Source of the DNA: Acinetobacter sp. ANC 3813
GTDB taxonomy: Bacteria; Pseudomonadota; Gammaproteobacteria; Pseudomonadales; Moraxellaceae
Length of the DNA stretch: 64,000 bases
NCBI RefSeq assembly: GCF_002135435.1
Contig: NZ_NEGK01000002.1
Location: 104,479-168,478 of the forward strand
Direction: 5' to 3'
How positions within the stretch are numbered: position 1 is the first letter of the stretch; every line of letters begins with the position of its first letter. The position numbers and the translations under genes were made by a program. The notes under the pieces were generated by a model that searched no databases, was not told the origin of the DNA, and saw only the letters and a program-made list of their open reading frames with translations. Below are positions 6,178 to 15,587 of this stretch, one piece after another.

Positions 6178-7782
6178 CTATGCATGCGCATGGGAGTGTT
6201 GGGTTTCTGAGGTTGCTGCTGCAACACCTTGAATGCCAGACATCAATAAACCAATTTGCTCGGCATTGGTGTCTTTGGTCAGCATGGGTTCGGACAGTTT
6301 TCCTGCCGCTAACACACAAATTTTGTCACTAATTTCAAACAGTTCTTCAAGTTCTTCTGAGATCACTAAAATGGCTACACCTTGCCTTGATAAATCGATC
6401 AAGGTCTGACGGATAAACATCGATGCGCCGACATCTACCCCCCAAGTAGGCTGTGAAATAATCAAAACTTTGGGTTGCTGTAAAATTTCACGGCCCACAA
6501 TAAACTTTTGTAAATTTCCGCCAGAAAGTGAGCGTGCTTCTGCATGCGGACCTGCTGCCTTTACGCCAAATTTTTCAATACATTGCGCTGCAAATGCTTT
6601 GGTTTTATCAAAATTAATTAGGCCAAATTGAGTTAAGCCCTGACGAAAAGCAGTAAGCAATCCGTTTTGATAGAGCGTCATATTTGGCACAGCACCACGG
6701 CCTAAGCGTTCTTCAGGTACAAAACCCAATCCTAAATCTCTGCGTTCACCGGCAGTAATTTTGGAAATATCTTTTCCATTGAGAATAATCTGGCCTTGCT
6801 TTGTCTGATTTTCTCCAGATAGAAATGAAAGTAATTCTGCTTGGCCATTCCCTGAGATCCCTGCAATACCCATAATTTCACCCGAATAAATATTCAGATT
6901 GATATTGTCTAAATTCACGCCAAAAGGATCGTCAGACACGTAGCTGATGTGGCTAATTTCAAAATTCTTTTCCTCAACGCCTGAGTAAGCTTTATGCAAA
7001 TAAGTTGGCAATTCACGGCCAATCATTAATCGCGCTAGATCACTGGTGCTGTTTTCACTCGGCAGTACATAACCTGTGACTTTGCCGTTGCGTAAAATAG
7101 TCGCCACATCACACAGGGCTTTAATTTCATGCAATTTATGACTGATATACAGAATGGAAACACCTTGCGATGCCAGCAGTTTCAGGGTCTTAAATAATTG
7201 TTTAACCGCTTGTGGAGTCAGCACCGAAGTTGGTTCATCTAAAATTAGCAGGCTTGGGTTTTGCAATAAACAGCGGATAATTTCTACACGCTGACGTTCA
7301 CCGACAGACAGCGAATGCACTTCTCTACGCGGATCGACGGTCAGTCCATATTGTTCTGAAACTTGAATAATTTTTTCATGCAGCGCTTTAATATCTATTT
7401 TTTCATCTAACCCAAGCAAAATATTTTCAGCAACAGTCAGTGTTTCAAATAAAGAAAAATGCTGATATACCATGCCTATACCTAATTTACGGGCCGCTGC
7501 AGGACTATCGATGACGACTTCTTTGCCATTCCATAGAATTTGGCCTGTATCAGCTTTGGCAGCGCCATAAATGATTTTCATCAAAGTACTCTTGCCTGCG
7601 CCATTTTCACCTAAAATGGCGTGAATCTGCCCTGCCTGTACTTTTAAATGGATACTGTCATTGGCTTTAAGCGAATTGTAGCTTTTACTGATATTTAGCA
7701 ATTCAAGCCGAGAATTCAGATGCAGCCCTTCACTTTGCGAAGCCGCATGATCAAGTTCTGGTGTTGCATGTTGTACATTCAT
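6178..7782 (-). CDS. nucleoside-type ABC transporter ATP-binding protein
   Basis: A 534-residue protein with two ABC domains (NupO/YufO-like). Domain 1 has Walker A GENGAGKST near residue 58, signature LSVGERQRVE near 163 and Walker B LLILDEPTS. Domain 2 has the modified Walker A ISGNGQAELL near 312 and signature LSGGNLQK near 418; a weakened second nucleotide site is usual in this family. The C-terminus is His-rich (HSHAHA). It energises uptake through the two permeases downstream. Confidence 0.9.
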   Translation of the reverse strand: MNVQHATPELDHAASQSEGLHLNSRLELLNISKSYNSLKANDSIHLKVQAGQIHAILGENGAGKSTLMKIIYGAAKADTGQILWNGKEVVIDSPAAARKLGIGMVYQHFSLFETLTVAENILLGLDEKIDIKALHEKIIQVSEQYGLTVDPRREVHSLSVGERQRVEIIRCLLQNPSLLILDEPTSVLTPQAVKQLFKTLKLLASQGVSILYISHKLHEIKALCDVATILRNGKVTGYVLPSENSTSDLARLMIGRELPTYLHKAYSGVEEKNFEISHISYVSDDPFGVNLDNINLNIYSGEIMGIAGISGNGQAELLSFLSGENQTKQGQIILNGKDISKITAGERRDLGLGFVPEERLGRGAVPNMTLYQNGLLTAFRQGLTQFGLINFDKTKAFAAQCIEKFGVKAAGPHAEARSLSGGNLQKFIVGREILQQPKVLIISQPTWGVDVGASMFIRQTLIDLSRQGVAILVISEELEELFEISDKICVLAAGKLSEPMLTKDTNAEQIGLLMSGIQGVAAATSETQHSHAHA

Positions 7783-7870
7783 AACATTGGCTCTGTACGC
7801 AATTTTGATTATTTTTAAATGATTCCTGCACAGTCGCTACTGTGCAGGAACAGTAAATTGAGATAGAAAA

Positions 7871-8986
7871 TTACTTCGGCAAAGCGCCATCAACACCTTT
7901 TACGTAATAATTCATTTTCCCTAATGTCGCGTCATTCAGCACCACACCTTTAGCTGCCGCAACAGAACCGTCTTGTTTGTATATTGGCCCTGTAAATGGA
8001 TGCATAGTTCCTTTAAGAATTGCACTTTGAACAGCTAAAGCTTTAGCTTTCGCAGGCGCAGGAACGGATGGTCCAAAGTTTTCAATCTCTACAGCACCCT
8101 GTTTTACGCCGTACCAAATTGCACTTGGCTTCCATGTTTTATTGGCAGCTTGCTGCAATGCTGGGGTGTAGACTTTTTCCCAATGTAAAACTGAGGCGGC
8201 AAGATGCGCTTTAGGACCAAATTTGCTCATGTTTGAGTCCCAGCCAAAGGCATAAACGCCTTTTTGTTCAGCTGCTTGAACCACTGCTGGAGAGTCTGTA
8301 TTTTGCATAAGAACATCTGCACCTTGAGCAATTAGCGCTAATGCTGCATCACGTTCTTTACCCGGGTTAAACCAAGAATTGACCCAAATCACTTTGGTTT
8401 TAATTTTAGGATTTACACTTTGTGCACCTAAGGTATAGGCATTAATGTTGCGAACCACTTCAGGAATTGGGAATGACGCCACTACACCTAATGTGTTGGA
8501 TTTGGTTTTATGACCAGCCACTACTCCTAATAAATACGCCCCTTCATAAGTACGCACATCATAAACACCTAAGTTTTTACCCTGCTTATAGCCTGTTGCA
8601 TGCATAAATACTGTGTTTGGAAATTGCTTGGATACTTTTTCTATTTGGTTCATGTAGCCAAATGAGGTCGCAAAAATGACTTTATTGCCCTGCTGCGCTA
8701 AATTGCGGATGACACGTTCTGCATCGGCAGTTTCTGGTACATTTTCAATAAAAGTCGTTTTGTATTTTCCAGCAAGAGCCTTTTCCGCTTTAATACGGCC
8801 TTGATCATGTGAATAAGTCCAGCCATGGTCACTGGTCGGGCCAATATATACAAATGCAGCCTTATCTTGTGCATGAATTTGACTCATTGCCAAACCACTA
8901 AGGGTTAAACCAGTCAAAAGCTGTAAAGTTCGCTTTTTGAGATTAAAACTTTTTTTTGCAGGATTTGATTCAAAGGTTTTTAGCAT
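7871..8986 (-). CDS. BMP-family substrate-binding protein of the nucleoside ABC transporter
   Basis: A 371-residue periplasmic protein with a long signal peptide (basic start, hydrophobic LLTGLTLSGLAMS, cleavage near AQ at residue 40). The mature part begins KAAFVYIGPTSDHGWTYSHD, typical of the BMP/PnrA family that binds purine nucleosides or related ligands. There is no lipobox, so it should be soluble in the periplasm. It is the first gene of the operon and is preceded by a sigma-54 promoter at 9081-9098. The following ATPase gene is 88 nt away. Confidence 0.88.
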   Translation of the reverse strand: MLKTFESNPAKKSFNLKKRTLQLLTGLTLSGLAMSQIHAQDKAAFVYIGPTSDHGWTYSHDQGRIKAEKALAGKYKTTFIENVPETADAERVIRNLAQQGNKVIFATSFGYMNQIEKVSKQFPNTVFMHATGYKQGKNLGVYDVRTYEGAYLLGVVAGHKTKSNTLGVVASFPIPEVVRNINAYTLGAQSVNPKIKTKVIWVNSWFNPGKERDAALALIAQGADVLMQNTDSPAVVQAAEQKGVYAFGWDSNMSKFGPKAHLAASVLHWEKVYTPALQQAANKTWKPSAIWYGVKQGAVEIENFGPSVPAPAKAKALAVQSAILKGTMHPFTGPIYKQDGSVAAAKGVVLNDATLGKMNYYVKGVDGALPK

Positions 8987-9080
8987 TTTAATTCCCCATA
9001 GGAAGTTGATTTTAAATTTCCACTGATTTTTATTTCGTTTGGAAACTTAGTGATGCAGCACTTAGGCTCTTTCTAATAAT

Positions 9081-9098
9081 TTGCAAGTTCTGTTCCAA
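9081..9098 (-). promoter_or_regulatory. sigma-54 promoter of the nucleoside ABC transporter operon
   Basis: On the minus strand TTGGAACAGAACTTGCAA has GG and GC at the required 12-nt start-to-start distance (-24/-12). It lies about 95 nt before the binding-protein gene. TTGGAAC in place of TTGGCAC also occurs in the moaA promoter at 46461-46478. Confidence 0.75.
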
Positions 9099-9500
9099 CT
9101 CTTCAAAAAAATTAGAACAATCACGTCATTTTGTTATTCATATTTTTAGAAAGGCTTATTCTTTTTTTTATTCTTTTACAAACAATAAGATAAGATTAAC
9201 CATCAAAAGCCACACCACATCTTTTACTGTTCAAATTTAGCTATTTAAATATTTGTACTGTGATGAATACACAACCGTTATGAATTAATTTTTTAATTTC
9301 TCAAATAGAACCGCATAATTATGTATGCATCTTTTTAATCCAAAAAATATTTTTGTTATGCACTATTTTTACACACTGACATATATGCAGAAAAGATATA
9401 TCCAAGAGATAAATTATGAAAGAAAATAATGATGATATTAAAATATCTGTATAAACCTAAAAGAATATTGTCGATTTATTTAAAATTAATTATTATTTTT
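9099..9500. other. AT-rich intergenic region without a gene
   Basis: About 400 bp between the transporter promoter and the end of the deaminase gene. No open frame with a ribosome-binding site was seen. It may hold activator sites for the sigma-54 promoter, but no clear NtrC-type dyad was found by eye. Confidence 0.5.
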
Positions 9501-9528
9501 ATTCATTAAGCACTAGTGCTTAATGAAT
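9501..9528. terminator. perfect 28-bp palindrome after the GuaD-like gene
   Basis: ATTCATTAAGCACT is followed directly by its reverse complement. It lies 22 nt beyond the stop of the minus-strand deaminase gene. The flanks are A/T-rich but hold no clean T-run, so an imperfect terminator or a protein-binding site are both possible. Confidence 0.45.
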
Positions 9529-9550
9529 ATTTTAAACATACTGCAATAGA

Positions 9551-10036
9551 TTAACGCTTTTGCCAAAAATGCTGCTGCATCGCGATGGTTTCAGCATCAA
9601 TTTCTGCGATCGGGCCAATTAATTCAATCTGCTTTTGACCATGAGAAAATACATACTCTGCAGACACACTCATAGTTGGATTTTCACTATGATTGCCAGT
9701 ACATTCCAGCAAACGGTTTTCAGTCATACCGTAAACAACACGGCCTATATTGGCCCAATAAATAGTTCCTGCACACATGCAGCAAGGCTCTACTGCCGTA
9801 TATAGTGTGCACTGCCAAAGGTATTCTTGAGTGTAATTACTGGCTGCATTTCGAGCCAGAGTTGATTCTGCATGATTGACTGTATCTATATTGCATTGGG
9901 TCATTAAAATTGTTTCATGATCTGGCCCAACTAATACAGCGCCAAATGGATGATTGCCTAAGGCAACAGCACGTTCAGCCACTGTATTAGAAAGCCTTAA
10001 AAATTTTAAAATTTGTTCCGGAGCTGGACTTTTCAT
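9551..10036 (-). CDS. GuaD-like nucleoside/guanine deaminase
   Basis: A 161-residue cytidine-deaminase-fold enzyme. The zinc site is visible as HAE (His55, Glu57) and PCCMC (Cys85, Cys88), with HPFGAVLV before it. Length and motif fit the small bacterial guanine deaminases (about 155 residues, guanine to xanthine and ammonia) and related purine nucleoside deaminases. The surrounding purine genes make guanine deamination the best guess; other amino-purines are possible. It follows the Rieske oxygenase gene on the same strand, with a hairpin between them. Confidence 0.75.
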   Translation of the reverse strand: MKSPAPEQILKFLRLSNTVAERAVALGNHPFGAVLVGPDHETILMTQCNIDTVNHAESTLARNAASNYTQEYLWQCTLYTAVEPCCMCAGTIYWANIGRVVYGMTENRLLECTGNHSENPTMSVSAEYVFSHGQKQIELIGPIAEIDAETIAMQQHFWQKR

Positions 10037-10088
10037 TTTCTTTACCAGTTAATTTAAACGCACAGAAATGGAATATATCTAGATAAAT

Positions 10089-10108
10089 GCACCTCAAAAC
10101 TGAGGTGC
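10089..10108 (-). terminator. hairpin between the Rieske oxygenase and deaminase genes
   Basis: GCACCTCA (10089-10096) pairs with TGAGGTGC (10101-10108), loop AAAC. On the minus strand it is followed by ATTTATC, a weak T-tract. It could terminate or attenuate transcription from the oxygenase gene into the deaminase gene. Confidence 0.5.
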
Positions 10109-10131
10109 TACGTAGGGATAAAGCAATGAAT

Positions 10132-11187
10132 TTAAATAATATAGCGCTTGCTTAAGCCCCACTCTGCCAGTATGCGGCGGTATGTTGTCGATGATCGGTC
10201 TGCTTCAAAATGCGCTTCCATCGAAACATCTAAAGGCAACTCTTCAGGCTTTTGACTTTCGACCATCTCCTGATCTTCTGCAAAAATTTGCGCATTAAAA
10301 TCATAGACCGCCTGTAAATCACCTGTGGTATCAAAGTTTCGAGTTAAAGGTACAAATAAGCGGGTTTTGTTGTGCGATACAGGACAGCACGCATTTAGGA
10401 TTTTCAGCACGCCATCATTTGGAAATTCAACTTTTAAAATTGCAGAAAATGGCGGATAAACATCAAAAATACGTTTCCACAAAAAACCCTCCGGCGCTAA
10501 ATGCTGCAGCCCATGCGGATAGTTGCTCACACTGCTCACGTATTCTGTATGCAGGCCGTAATCTGTACGTACTGTAGAATATTTAGGCACGGCTTGATTT
10601 TCAGAGTCCGCAAAAGAACTGTTATGCACAAACGCAAAATGCGCGACATCAATAAAGCCTTCCAGCTGACGGCCGCTTGAACCGCCAATATCAACATAAG
10701 GCGGTAAGATAGATTGGTGTTCTGGATGATCCCATGTATCGAGATCTGGAAAATTCCCTTCTCTTTCATCACGGCTGAATAAGCTTGTCCAGACTAATCC
10801 GTATTTTAAAACCACAGGAAATTTGGTCAATTTAAAGCGGTCTGAAATATTGGTCAGTTCAGGCTGCGCAGGAATTTTGGTGCATTTTCCATCTGTGTTG
10901 TAATGCAGGCCATGATATGGGCAGACAATTTCTTCTCCATCCACCCAGCCTTTGGTTAATGGCACCCCGCGATGCGGGCAAATATCCCGCACCAACTGAA
11001 TTGCGCCGCTTTGCGTTTTATACAGCGCCATTTTTACATCCAAAAGCTGTACTTGCTGCGGCTCAATACTGACATCTTCAATACGGGCAACGGGATACCA
11101 GTGCTGTGCAAGTATCTCCCAATCTTTAGGATCAAATCCGCTGCAATGCGGCTGACTAAATAAATTGAGAACAGGAATTGCATTCAT
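10132..11187 (-). CDS. hpxD: Rieske non-heme iron oxygenase, HpxD-like
   Basis: A 351-residue oxygenase alpha subunit. The Rieske [2Fe-2S] ligands are CPHRG near residue 68 and CPYHGL near 88. The mononuclear iron site is DVAHFAFVH near 177 (His-x4-His). In Klebsiella, HpxD with the reductase HpxE is needed for hypoxanthine oxidation, and its gene is divergent from a LysR regulator. Here too a LysR gene is divergent at 11550, and urate genes follow. No HpxE-type reductase is encoded nearby, so the electron donor must come from elsewhere. The exact step (hypoxanthine or another purine) is inference. Confidence 0.7.
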   Translation of the reverse strand: MNAIPVLNLFSQPHCSGFDPKDWEILAQHWYPVARIEDVSIEPQQVQLLDVKMALYKTQSGAIQLVRDICPHRGVPLTKGWVDGEEIVCPYHGLHYNTDGKCTKIPAQPELTNISDRFKLTKFPVVLKYGLVWTSLFSRDEREGNFPDLDTWDHPEHQSILPPYVDIGGSSGRQLEGFIDVAHFAFVHNSSFADSENQAVPKYSTVRTDYGLHTEYVSSVSNYPHGLQHLAPEGFLWKRIFDVYPPFSAILKVEFPNDGVLKILNACCPVSHNKTRLFVPLTRNFDTTGDLQAVYDFNAQIFAEDQEMVESQKPEELPLDVSMEAHFEADRSSTTYRRILAEWGLSKRYII

Positions 11188-11303
11188 ACTCGGCTCACAG
11201 AACTTATCAATAATTTTAAAATCGGTCGCAGTACGCTCATGCCATGTATTGGCGCTGCGTCACTGCTTTTTTTTAAATTACGAATATCGACAAATTCTGT
11301 CTA

Positions 11304-11331
11304 TTAGAATGTTTTGTAAATATCATTCTAA
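11304..11331. promoter_or_regulatory. inverted repeat in the hpxD/LysR divergent region
   Basis: TTAGAATG (11304-11311) and CATTCTAA (11324-11331) form a perfect dyad with a 12-nt spacer, between the divergent oxygenase and LysR genes. LysR-type regulators bind such dyads. The rest of the 362-bp intergenic region shows no gene. Confidence 0.5.
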
Positions 11332-11433
11332 AAATTAGAACAGCAATAACAAAAGACTTCATTTTTATGTCCAGCAGCTGACTATTTCAAGTTCATTTCT
11401 ATTTCTCGTATTTCCATCTAGGTGTTCAGGACT

Positions 11434-11450
11434 TTGGCATAGAAATCGCT
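11434..11450 (+). promoter_or_regulatory. possible sigma-54 promoter of the LysR gene
   Basis: TTGGCATAGAAATCGCT has the GG/GC spacing of a -24/-12 element, with a weaker -12 half (TCGCT). It is about 100 nt upstream of the LysR start. It is less convincing than the other sigma-54 sites in the window. Confidence 0.4.
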
Positions 11451-11549
11451 TATCTAATGTAAATTCACCGCTTAATATGTTTGAATCATGATTTTTATTT
11501 CTGAGAAATAAGTCCGTGAAAAACAATAAAATGGACTCCCCGATATCCT

Positions 11550-12479
11550 ATGAATATGACCTTTTCCAGATTTTCTGATTATTTTATTGCAGTCGCCAAA
11601 ACAGGCAGCCTGCGTAAAGCAGCAGATCAGCTTTATATTTCAGTTTCTGCAGTACATCGCCAGATTGCTTTGGCTGAAGAAGAATTTGGCATAAACCTGT
11701 TTGAACGCCTGCCCAATGGCTTAAAGCTGACTTTAGCTGGTGAAATGCTCTATGCAGACCTCATTAAATGGCAGAAAGAATTTCAGCAAACCCGCAACCG
11801 TTTTGATGAAATTCAAGGACTTTCACGCGGCACCATTGACTGCGGCATGATCTCAGCCTTGAGTGACGGATTTGTTTTAAATTCAATACAGTACATGTAT
11901 GACAATTACCCGTGGATTAACTTTAACTTCCACGTTCAAGATAGTGAAACTGTGTCCAATTTAATTATGGATGCTGAAATTGATTTCGGTATTTTACTTA
12001 ATCCTAAAGGCCATCATCAGCTGGATGTGCTTTCTTTTGTAGAAATTCCAATCGGTTTTGTTTTGCCTCAAGAACACCCTTTGGCTCAGATGGATAAAAT
12101 ATATTTGTCTGATACGCTGAGCTATAAACACCTCATTCCGGGTGCACCATTAATTATCCATGATTATGCGCAAACCTTATATAAGCACCATAAGTTTGCA
12201 CCGCAGCATCATCTTGGATGTAATGACATTCGAATGATGATGTCACTCATTCAAAAAAATCTTGGAATTGGCCTACTGTCCTATATTGATGCCTATCCAT
12301 ATTTAGCCAAAGAACAAGTGGTGTTTAAACCGATACGTGAAAAAGGCTTGTATCCGCTTACTTTAGCCCTATGTGTTGCACCAAAAAGGCAAATTTCACG
12401 GGTGTCTCAAATTATGATTAAGCACATTATTGAACAAATGGAGCAGTTAAAATTGGAAGTTTCCCAGTTTCATCAATAG
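11550..12479 (+). CDS. LysR-family regulator (HpxR-like position)
   Basis: A 309-residue LysR-type regulator. The N-terminal winged helix-turn-helix is visible as FIAVAKTGSLRKAADQLYIS and SAVHRQIALAEEEFGINLFER (residues 10-55), and the rest is an effector-binding domain. It is divergent from the Rieske oxygenase gene, with a 28-nt dyad in between. This is the arrangement of hpxR-hpxDE in Klebsiella, so it is probably a purine-responsive activator. The ligand cannot be read from sequence. Confidence 0.85.
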   Translation: MNMTFSRFSDYFIAVAKTGSLRKAADQLYISVSAVHRQIALAEEEFGINLFERLPNGLKLTLAGEMLYADLIKWQKEFQQTRNRFDEIQGLSRGTIDCGMISALSDGFVLNSIQYMYDNYPWINFNFHVQDSETVSNLIMDAEIDFGILLNPKGHHQLDVLSFVEIPIGFVLPQEHPLAQMDKIYLSDTLSYKHLIPGAPLIIHDYAQTLYKHHKFAPQHHLGCNDIRMMMSLIQKNLGIGLLSYIDAYPYLAKEQVVFKPIREKGLYPLTLALCVAPKRQISRVSQIMIKHIIEQMEQLKLEVSQFHQ

Positions 12480-12674
12480 ATTATTTCTAAGCGTTTGCGC
12501 ATAAATTTTTTGGTGCGCATCTTTCCAAATTTCGTCCTTTTAATGTACATAGCATCAATAGTGCCTCCATCTAAGTTCCATTACCTCGCTTTAAATTTCC
12601 TTTTGATTAACTGGATTATTGCTTTAAAAGTATTGTGAATTTTTCTGGTTCAATCATTCAGTATTGATCCACTT

Positions 12675-12691
12675 TTGGTATGTAACTTGCT
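12675..12691 (+). promoter_or_regulatory. sigma-54 promoter of the 8-oxoguanine deaminase gene
   Basis: TTGGTATGTAACTTGCT has correct -24/-12 spacing and lies 44 nt before the start codon at 12736. Confidence 0.7.
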
Positions 12692-12735
12692 AAAACCAGT
12701 AGGTATCTCAATAAAATCAATGAATCAGGTTTATT

Positions 12736-14088
12736 ATGTCGACCATTTGGTTAAAAAATCCTTTATCAATTTATACAGCAAATGACTCAGATGCCCGCGG
12801 CGGTATTGTTATATCATATGGAAAAATTGTCGAGCTGGTTGCTTTGGGCCAACAGCCTAAAACAGCCTTCGATGATACTTTTGACGCAAAAAACTATGTT
12901 GTCTTACCCGGTTTAATTAATAGTCATCATCATTTTTATCAGACATTGACGCGTGCTTGGGCACCTGTAGTCAATGTGCCCTTATTTCCATGGTTAAAAA
13001 CCCTATATCCTGTTTGGGCAAAGCTGACACCTGAACAGCTGCATGCAGCAACGCAAGTTGCTTTGTCTGAACTGATGCTATCTGGCTGCACATTTGCCGC
13101 AGATCATCATTATTTATTTCCGCAGCAGCTAACTGATGCAATTGATATTCAAGTTCAGGCTTCTAAGCAATTAGGCATGCGCGTGATGCTGACGCGCGGC
13201 TCTATGAGCTTAGGTGAAGATGCTGGCGGCCTACCGCCACAGCATACTGTGCAAGACATAGACACTATTTTGCAAGATTCAGAGCGCCTGATTCAGACAT
13301 ATCATGATGCTTCTTCCGAGGCTATGGTCAACATTGCCCTTGCACCCTGTTCGCCATTTTCCGTGACACGAGAAATTATGCACGAAAGTGCAAAAATGGC
13401 GGAAAAATATAATGTGCGTTTGCATACCCATCTGGCTGAAACCTTAGATGAAGAAGACTTTTGCCTAGAAAAATTTGGCATGCGCACCGTAGACTATTTA
13501 GAAAGTGTGGGTTGGCTAAATTCACGTACATGGCTGGCGCATGGCATTCACTTTAATGCTGAAGAAATTCAGCGCTTAGGACAAGCTCAAGTCGGCATTT
13601 GCCATTGTCCGCACTCCAATATGCGTCTTGCATCGGGTATTTGCCCAACTATGGATTTACTTGATGCTGGTGCAATCATTGGTTTGGGTGTAGATGGTTC
13701 TGCTTCTGGCGACGCTTCCAATTTAATTTTAGAAGCACGTCAAGCCATGTACTTACAGCGCCTCAAATACGGAGCAGAAAAAATCACGCCAGAATTGGCA
13801 TTGAACTGGACAACGCATGGCTCTGCAAAAATTTTAGGCCGCGGCACCAATCTTGGTCAAATTGCAGAAGATTACCAAGCAGATTTAGCACTGTATAAAC
13901 TGGATGATATTCGTTTCTCTGGCAGCCATGATCCGCTAGCGGCGCTTTTACTCTGCGGTGCAGACCGAGCTGAACACGTCATGGTGGGCGGTAAATGGAC
14001 TGTTAAACATGGGGAAGTTCAAACACTAGATTTAGACAAGCTGCAGGCAGACCACCGTCAGGCAGCCAAACGCTTGCTGCAAGCTTAA
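12736..14088 (+). CDS. 8-oxoguanine deaminase
   Basis: A 450-residue amidohydrolase. The first metal motif is NSHHHFYQT (His64-66). Further landmarks are HTHLAET near residue 237, AHGIH near 270, and CPHSNMRLASG with GVDGSASGDASN near 330. The last two are characteristic of the bacterial 8-oxoguanine deaminases, which convert 8-oxoguanine directly to urate and ammonia. The gene is followed by the urate hydroxylase gene in the opposite orientation, so its product would feed straight into that pathway. It has its own sigma-54 promoter and a terminator. Confidence 0.85.
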   Translation: MSTIWLKNPLSIYTANDSDARGGIVISYGKIVELVALGQQPKTAFDDTFDAKNYVVLPGLINSHHHFYQTLTRAWAPVVNVPLFPWLKTLYPVWAKLTPEQLHAATQVALSELMLSGCTFAADHHYLFPQQLTDAIDIQVQASKQLGMRVMLTRGSMSLGEDAGGLPPQHTVQDIDTILQDSERLIQTYHDASSEAMVNIALAPCSPFSVTREIMHESAKMAEKYNVRLHTHLAETLDEEDFCLEKFGMRTVDYLESVGWLNSRTWLAHGIHFNAEEIQRLGQAQVGICHCPHSNMRLASGICPTMDLLDAGAIIGLGVDGSASGDASNLILEARQAMYLQRLKYGAEKITPELALNWTTHGSAKILGRGTNLGQIAEDYQADLALYKLDDIRFSGSHDPLAALLLCGADRAEHVMVGGKWTVKHGEVQTLDLDKLQADHRQAAKRLLQA

Positions 14089-14106
14089 TACTTATTTCAT
14101 TAAAAA

Positions 14107-14138
14107 AAATCCCGCTTCTTATTAAGCGGGATTTTTTT
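14107..14138. terminator. bidirectional terminator between 8-oxoguanine deaminase and hpxO
   Basis: The stem AATCCCGCTT (14108-14117)/AAGCGGGATT (14124-14133) is flanked by an A-run on the left and a T-run on the right. It can end both convergent transcripts. Confidence 0.88.
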
Positions 14139-14218
14139 CTTTGATATTTTAAATCACTTGAAATCCAACGTAATATTCAAGAATTAAGCGGCGATACATC
14201 CTCATCGCTTTAAACTCA

Positions 14219-15376
14219 TTAATCTAAAGGGTTGCCAACAATATTGCTGATAATTCCACGCATAATGTGCGGGCCTTGTTCCTTACGCAAATCTTCATAC
14301 CATTCTTTGGTCACGGCTTCATCTTTCATATGGGTAACATCACAGCGCTTACGCGCGCGCAGTACCAATTCATTGGCGCGTTCATTACGTTTATTTTGAT
14401 AGCGCTTTAATGAATCTTCTAGGCCTAAGGTATTAATTTGCAAAGCGCGGGCTAAATAGATCGCATCTTCCATAGCCTGACAGCCACCTTGACCAATATC
14501 AGGAGTTGTGCTATGCGCAGCATCGCCCATAATCACGACACGGCTTTTGTAGAACTGGGTAAAAGGTTCAATATCATGAATTTCTACACGGTTGGTTGTT
14601 TGCGCATCAATGGCATCAATCAAGTTTTGGACAGGCTTACACCAGCCTTTAAAGTACTCTTTAAACAATGCTTTGTACTGCGCACGATCGTTTTCCAAAC
14701 CCACAGGCAGCGGCACATCAAAGAAAAAGTAGAAACGGTGATCTGCAACTGGCATGAGTGACACGCGCTTGCCTTCCCCCACAAAAGTTGTCCATTGGTC
14801 TGCCTGAGCAAGATCTTCCGAAATATCGACTAAACCGTTCCAATTCACATAACCTGCATAGCGCCGTTCGACCTGTTCACCCAAAACGTATTGGCGTGTT
14901 AAGGAGTGCGTACCGTCCGCGCCAATCAACAAATCTGCTTTAATTTCTGTGCCATCTGCGCATTTTGCATAAACATGCTCATCATGTTCTTCCAGCGCAA
15001 TCATTTTTTTGCCTAAATGAATATTTTCACGGCCAAATTCATCCATCAGCATATTTTGCAAATCTGCACGTGAAACTGGATATGGTCGCTGCCCCACTTC
15101 TTCAATTAAAGGCAGCAGACTGAACTGCGTCATTTTATCGCCAGTCAAGCCATCTATATACGCAAGGTTGTCCATTTGGCCGCCAAGCTTAGCCACTTGA
15201 TCCGTTAATCCTAGATAATTTAAGCATTTAACGCCATTTGACCATAAAGAAATTGCCGCACCGACAGGTAATATTTTTTCAGTTTGCTCATAGATGGTGA
15301 CGGTATGTCCGAATTTTTTGAGTGCAATCCCTGTGGTCAAACCGCCCATACCTGCACCAATAATTGCAATTTCCAT
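14219..15376 (-). CDS. hpxO: FAD-dependent urate hydroxylase HpxO
   Basis: A 385-residue flavoprotein monooxygenase that converts urate to 5-hydroxyisourate with NADH and oxygen, replacing uricase. FAD-binding landmarks are [10 protein letters not shown] at the N-terminus, LIGADGTHS near residue 152 and [15 protein letters not shown] near 285. The sequence fits the Klebsiella HpxO branch well, including [15 protein letters not shown] near 42. It is divergent from allantoicase, and each gene has its own sigma-54 promoter in the 211-bp gap. The next pathway steps, uraH and uraD, are encoded at 19047-19867. Confidence 0.92.
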   Translation of the reverse strand: MEIAIIGAGMGGLTTGIALKKFGHTVTIYEQTEKILPVGAAISLWSNGVKCLNYLGLTDQVAKLGGQMDNLAYIDGLTGDKMTQFSLLPLIEEVGQRPYPVSRADLQNMLMDEFGRENIHLGKKMIALEEHDEHVYAKCADGTEIKADLLIGADGTHSLTRQYVLGEQVERRYAGYVNWNGLVDISEDLAQADQWTTFVGEGKRVSLMPVADHRFYFFFDVPLPVGLENDRAQYKALFKEYFKGWCKPVQNLIDAIDAQTTNRVEIHDIEPFTQFYKSRVVIMGDAAHSTTPDIGQGGCQAMEDAIYLARALQINTLGLEDSLKRYQNKRNERANELVLRARKRCDVTHMKDEAVTKEWYEDLRKEQGPHIMRGIISNIVGNPLD

Positions 15377-15417
15377 CTATTCCTCCGTTGTATATTACTT
15401 AATGCTTTCTCCTAAAA

Positions 15418-15433
15418 TGCTAAAAACGTGCCA
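15418..15433 (-). promoter_or_regulatory. sigma-54 promoter of hpxO
   Basis: On the minus strand TGGCACGTTTTTAGCA has exact -24/-12 spacing, about 45 nt upstream of the hpxO start. Confidence 0.75.
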
Positions 15434-15466
15434 TTTATTTAACGAACGATACATTTTTTATAAAAG

Positions 15467-15483
15467 TTGGCACACGGTGTGCA
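15467..15483 (+). promoter_or_regulatory. sigma-54 promoter of the allantoicase operon
   Basis: TTGGCACACGGTGTGCA has exact -24/-12 spacing and a full TTGGCAC half. It is about 105 nt upstream of the allantoicase start and back-to-back with the hpxO promoter. Confidence 0.8.
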
Positions 15484-15587
15484 TAAACAGGTAGCTAAGA
15501 TATTGTTTTTACGAACGCTGTTAAAAAAATAAGCGTAGATATCTGCACATACAATGATGTAAACAGAAATATGAATGGTAAATAATT

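Noticed and set aside
11234..11251. sigma-54 promoter for the Rieske oxygenase gene (TGGCATGAGCGTACTGC on minus)
   Set aside because: The GG to GC distance is 14, not 12, so it does not fit -24/-12 promoters.
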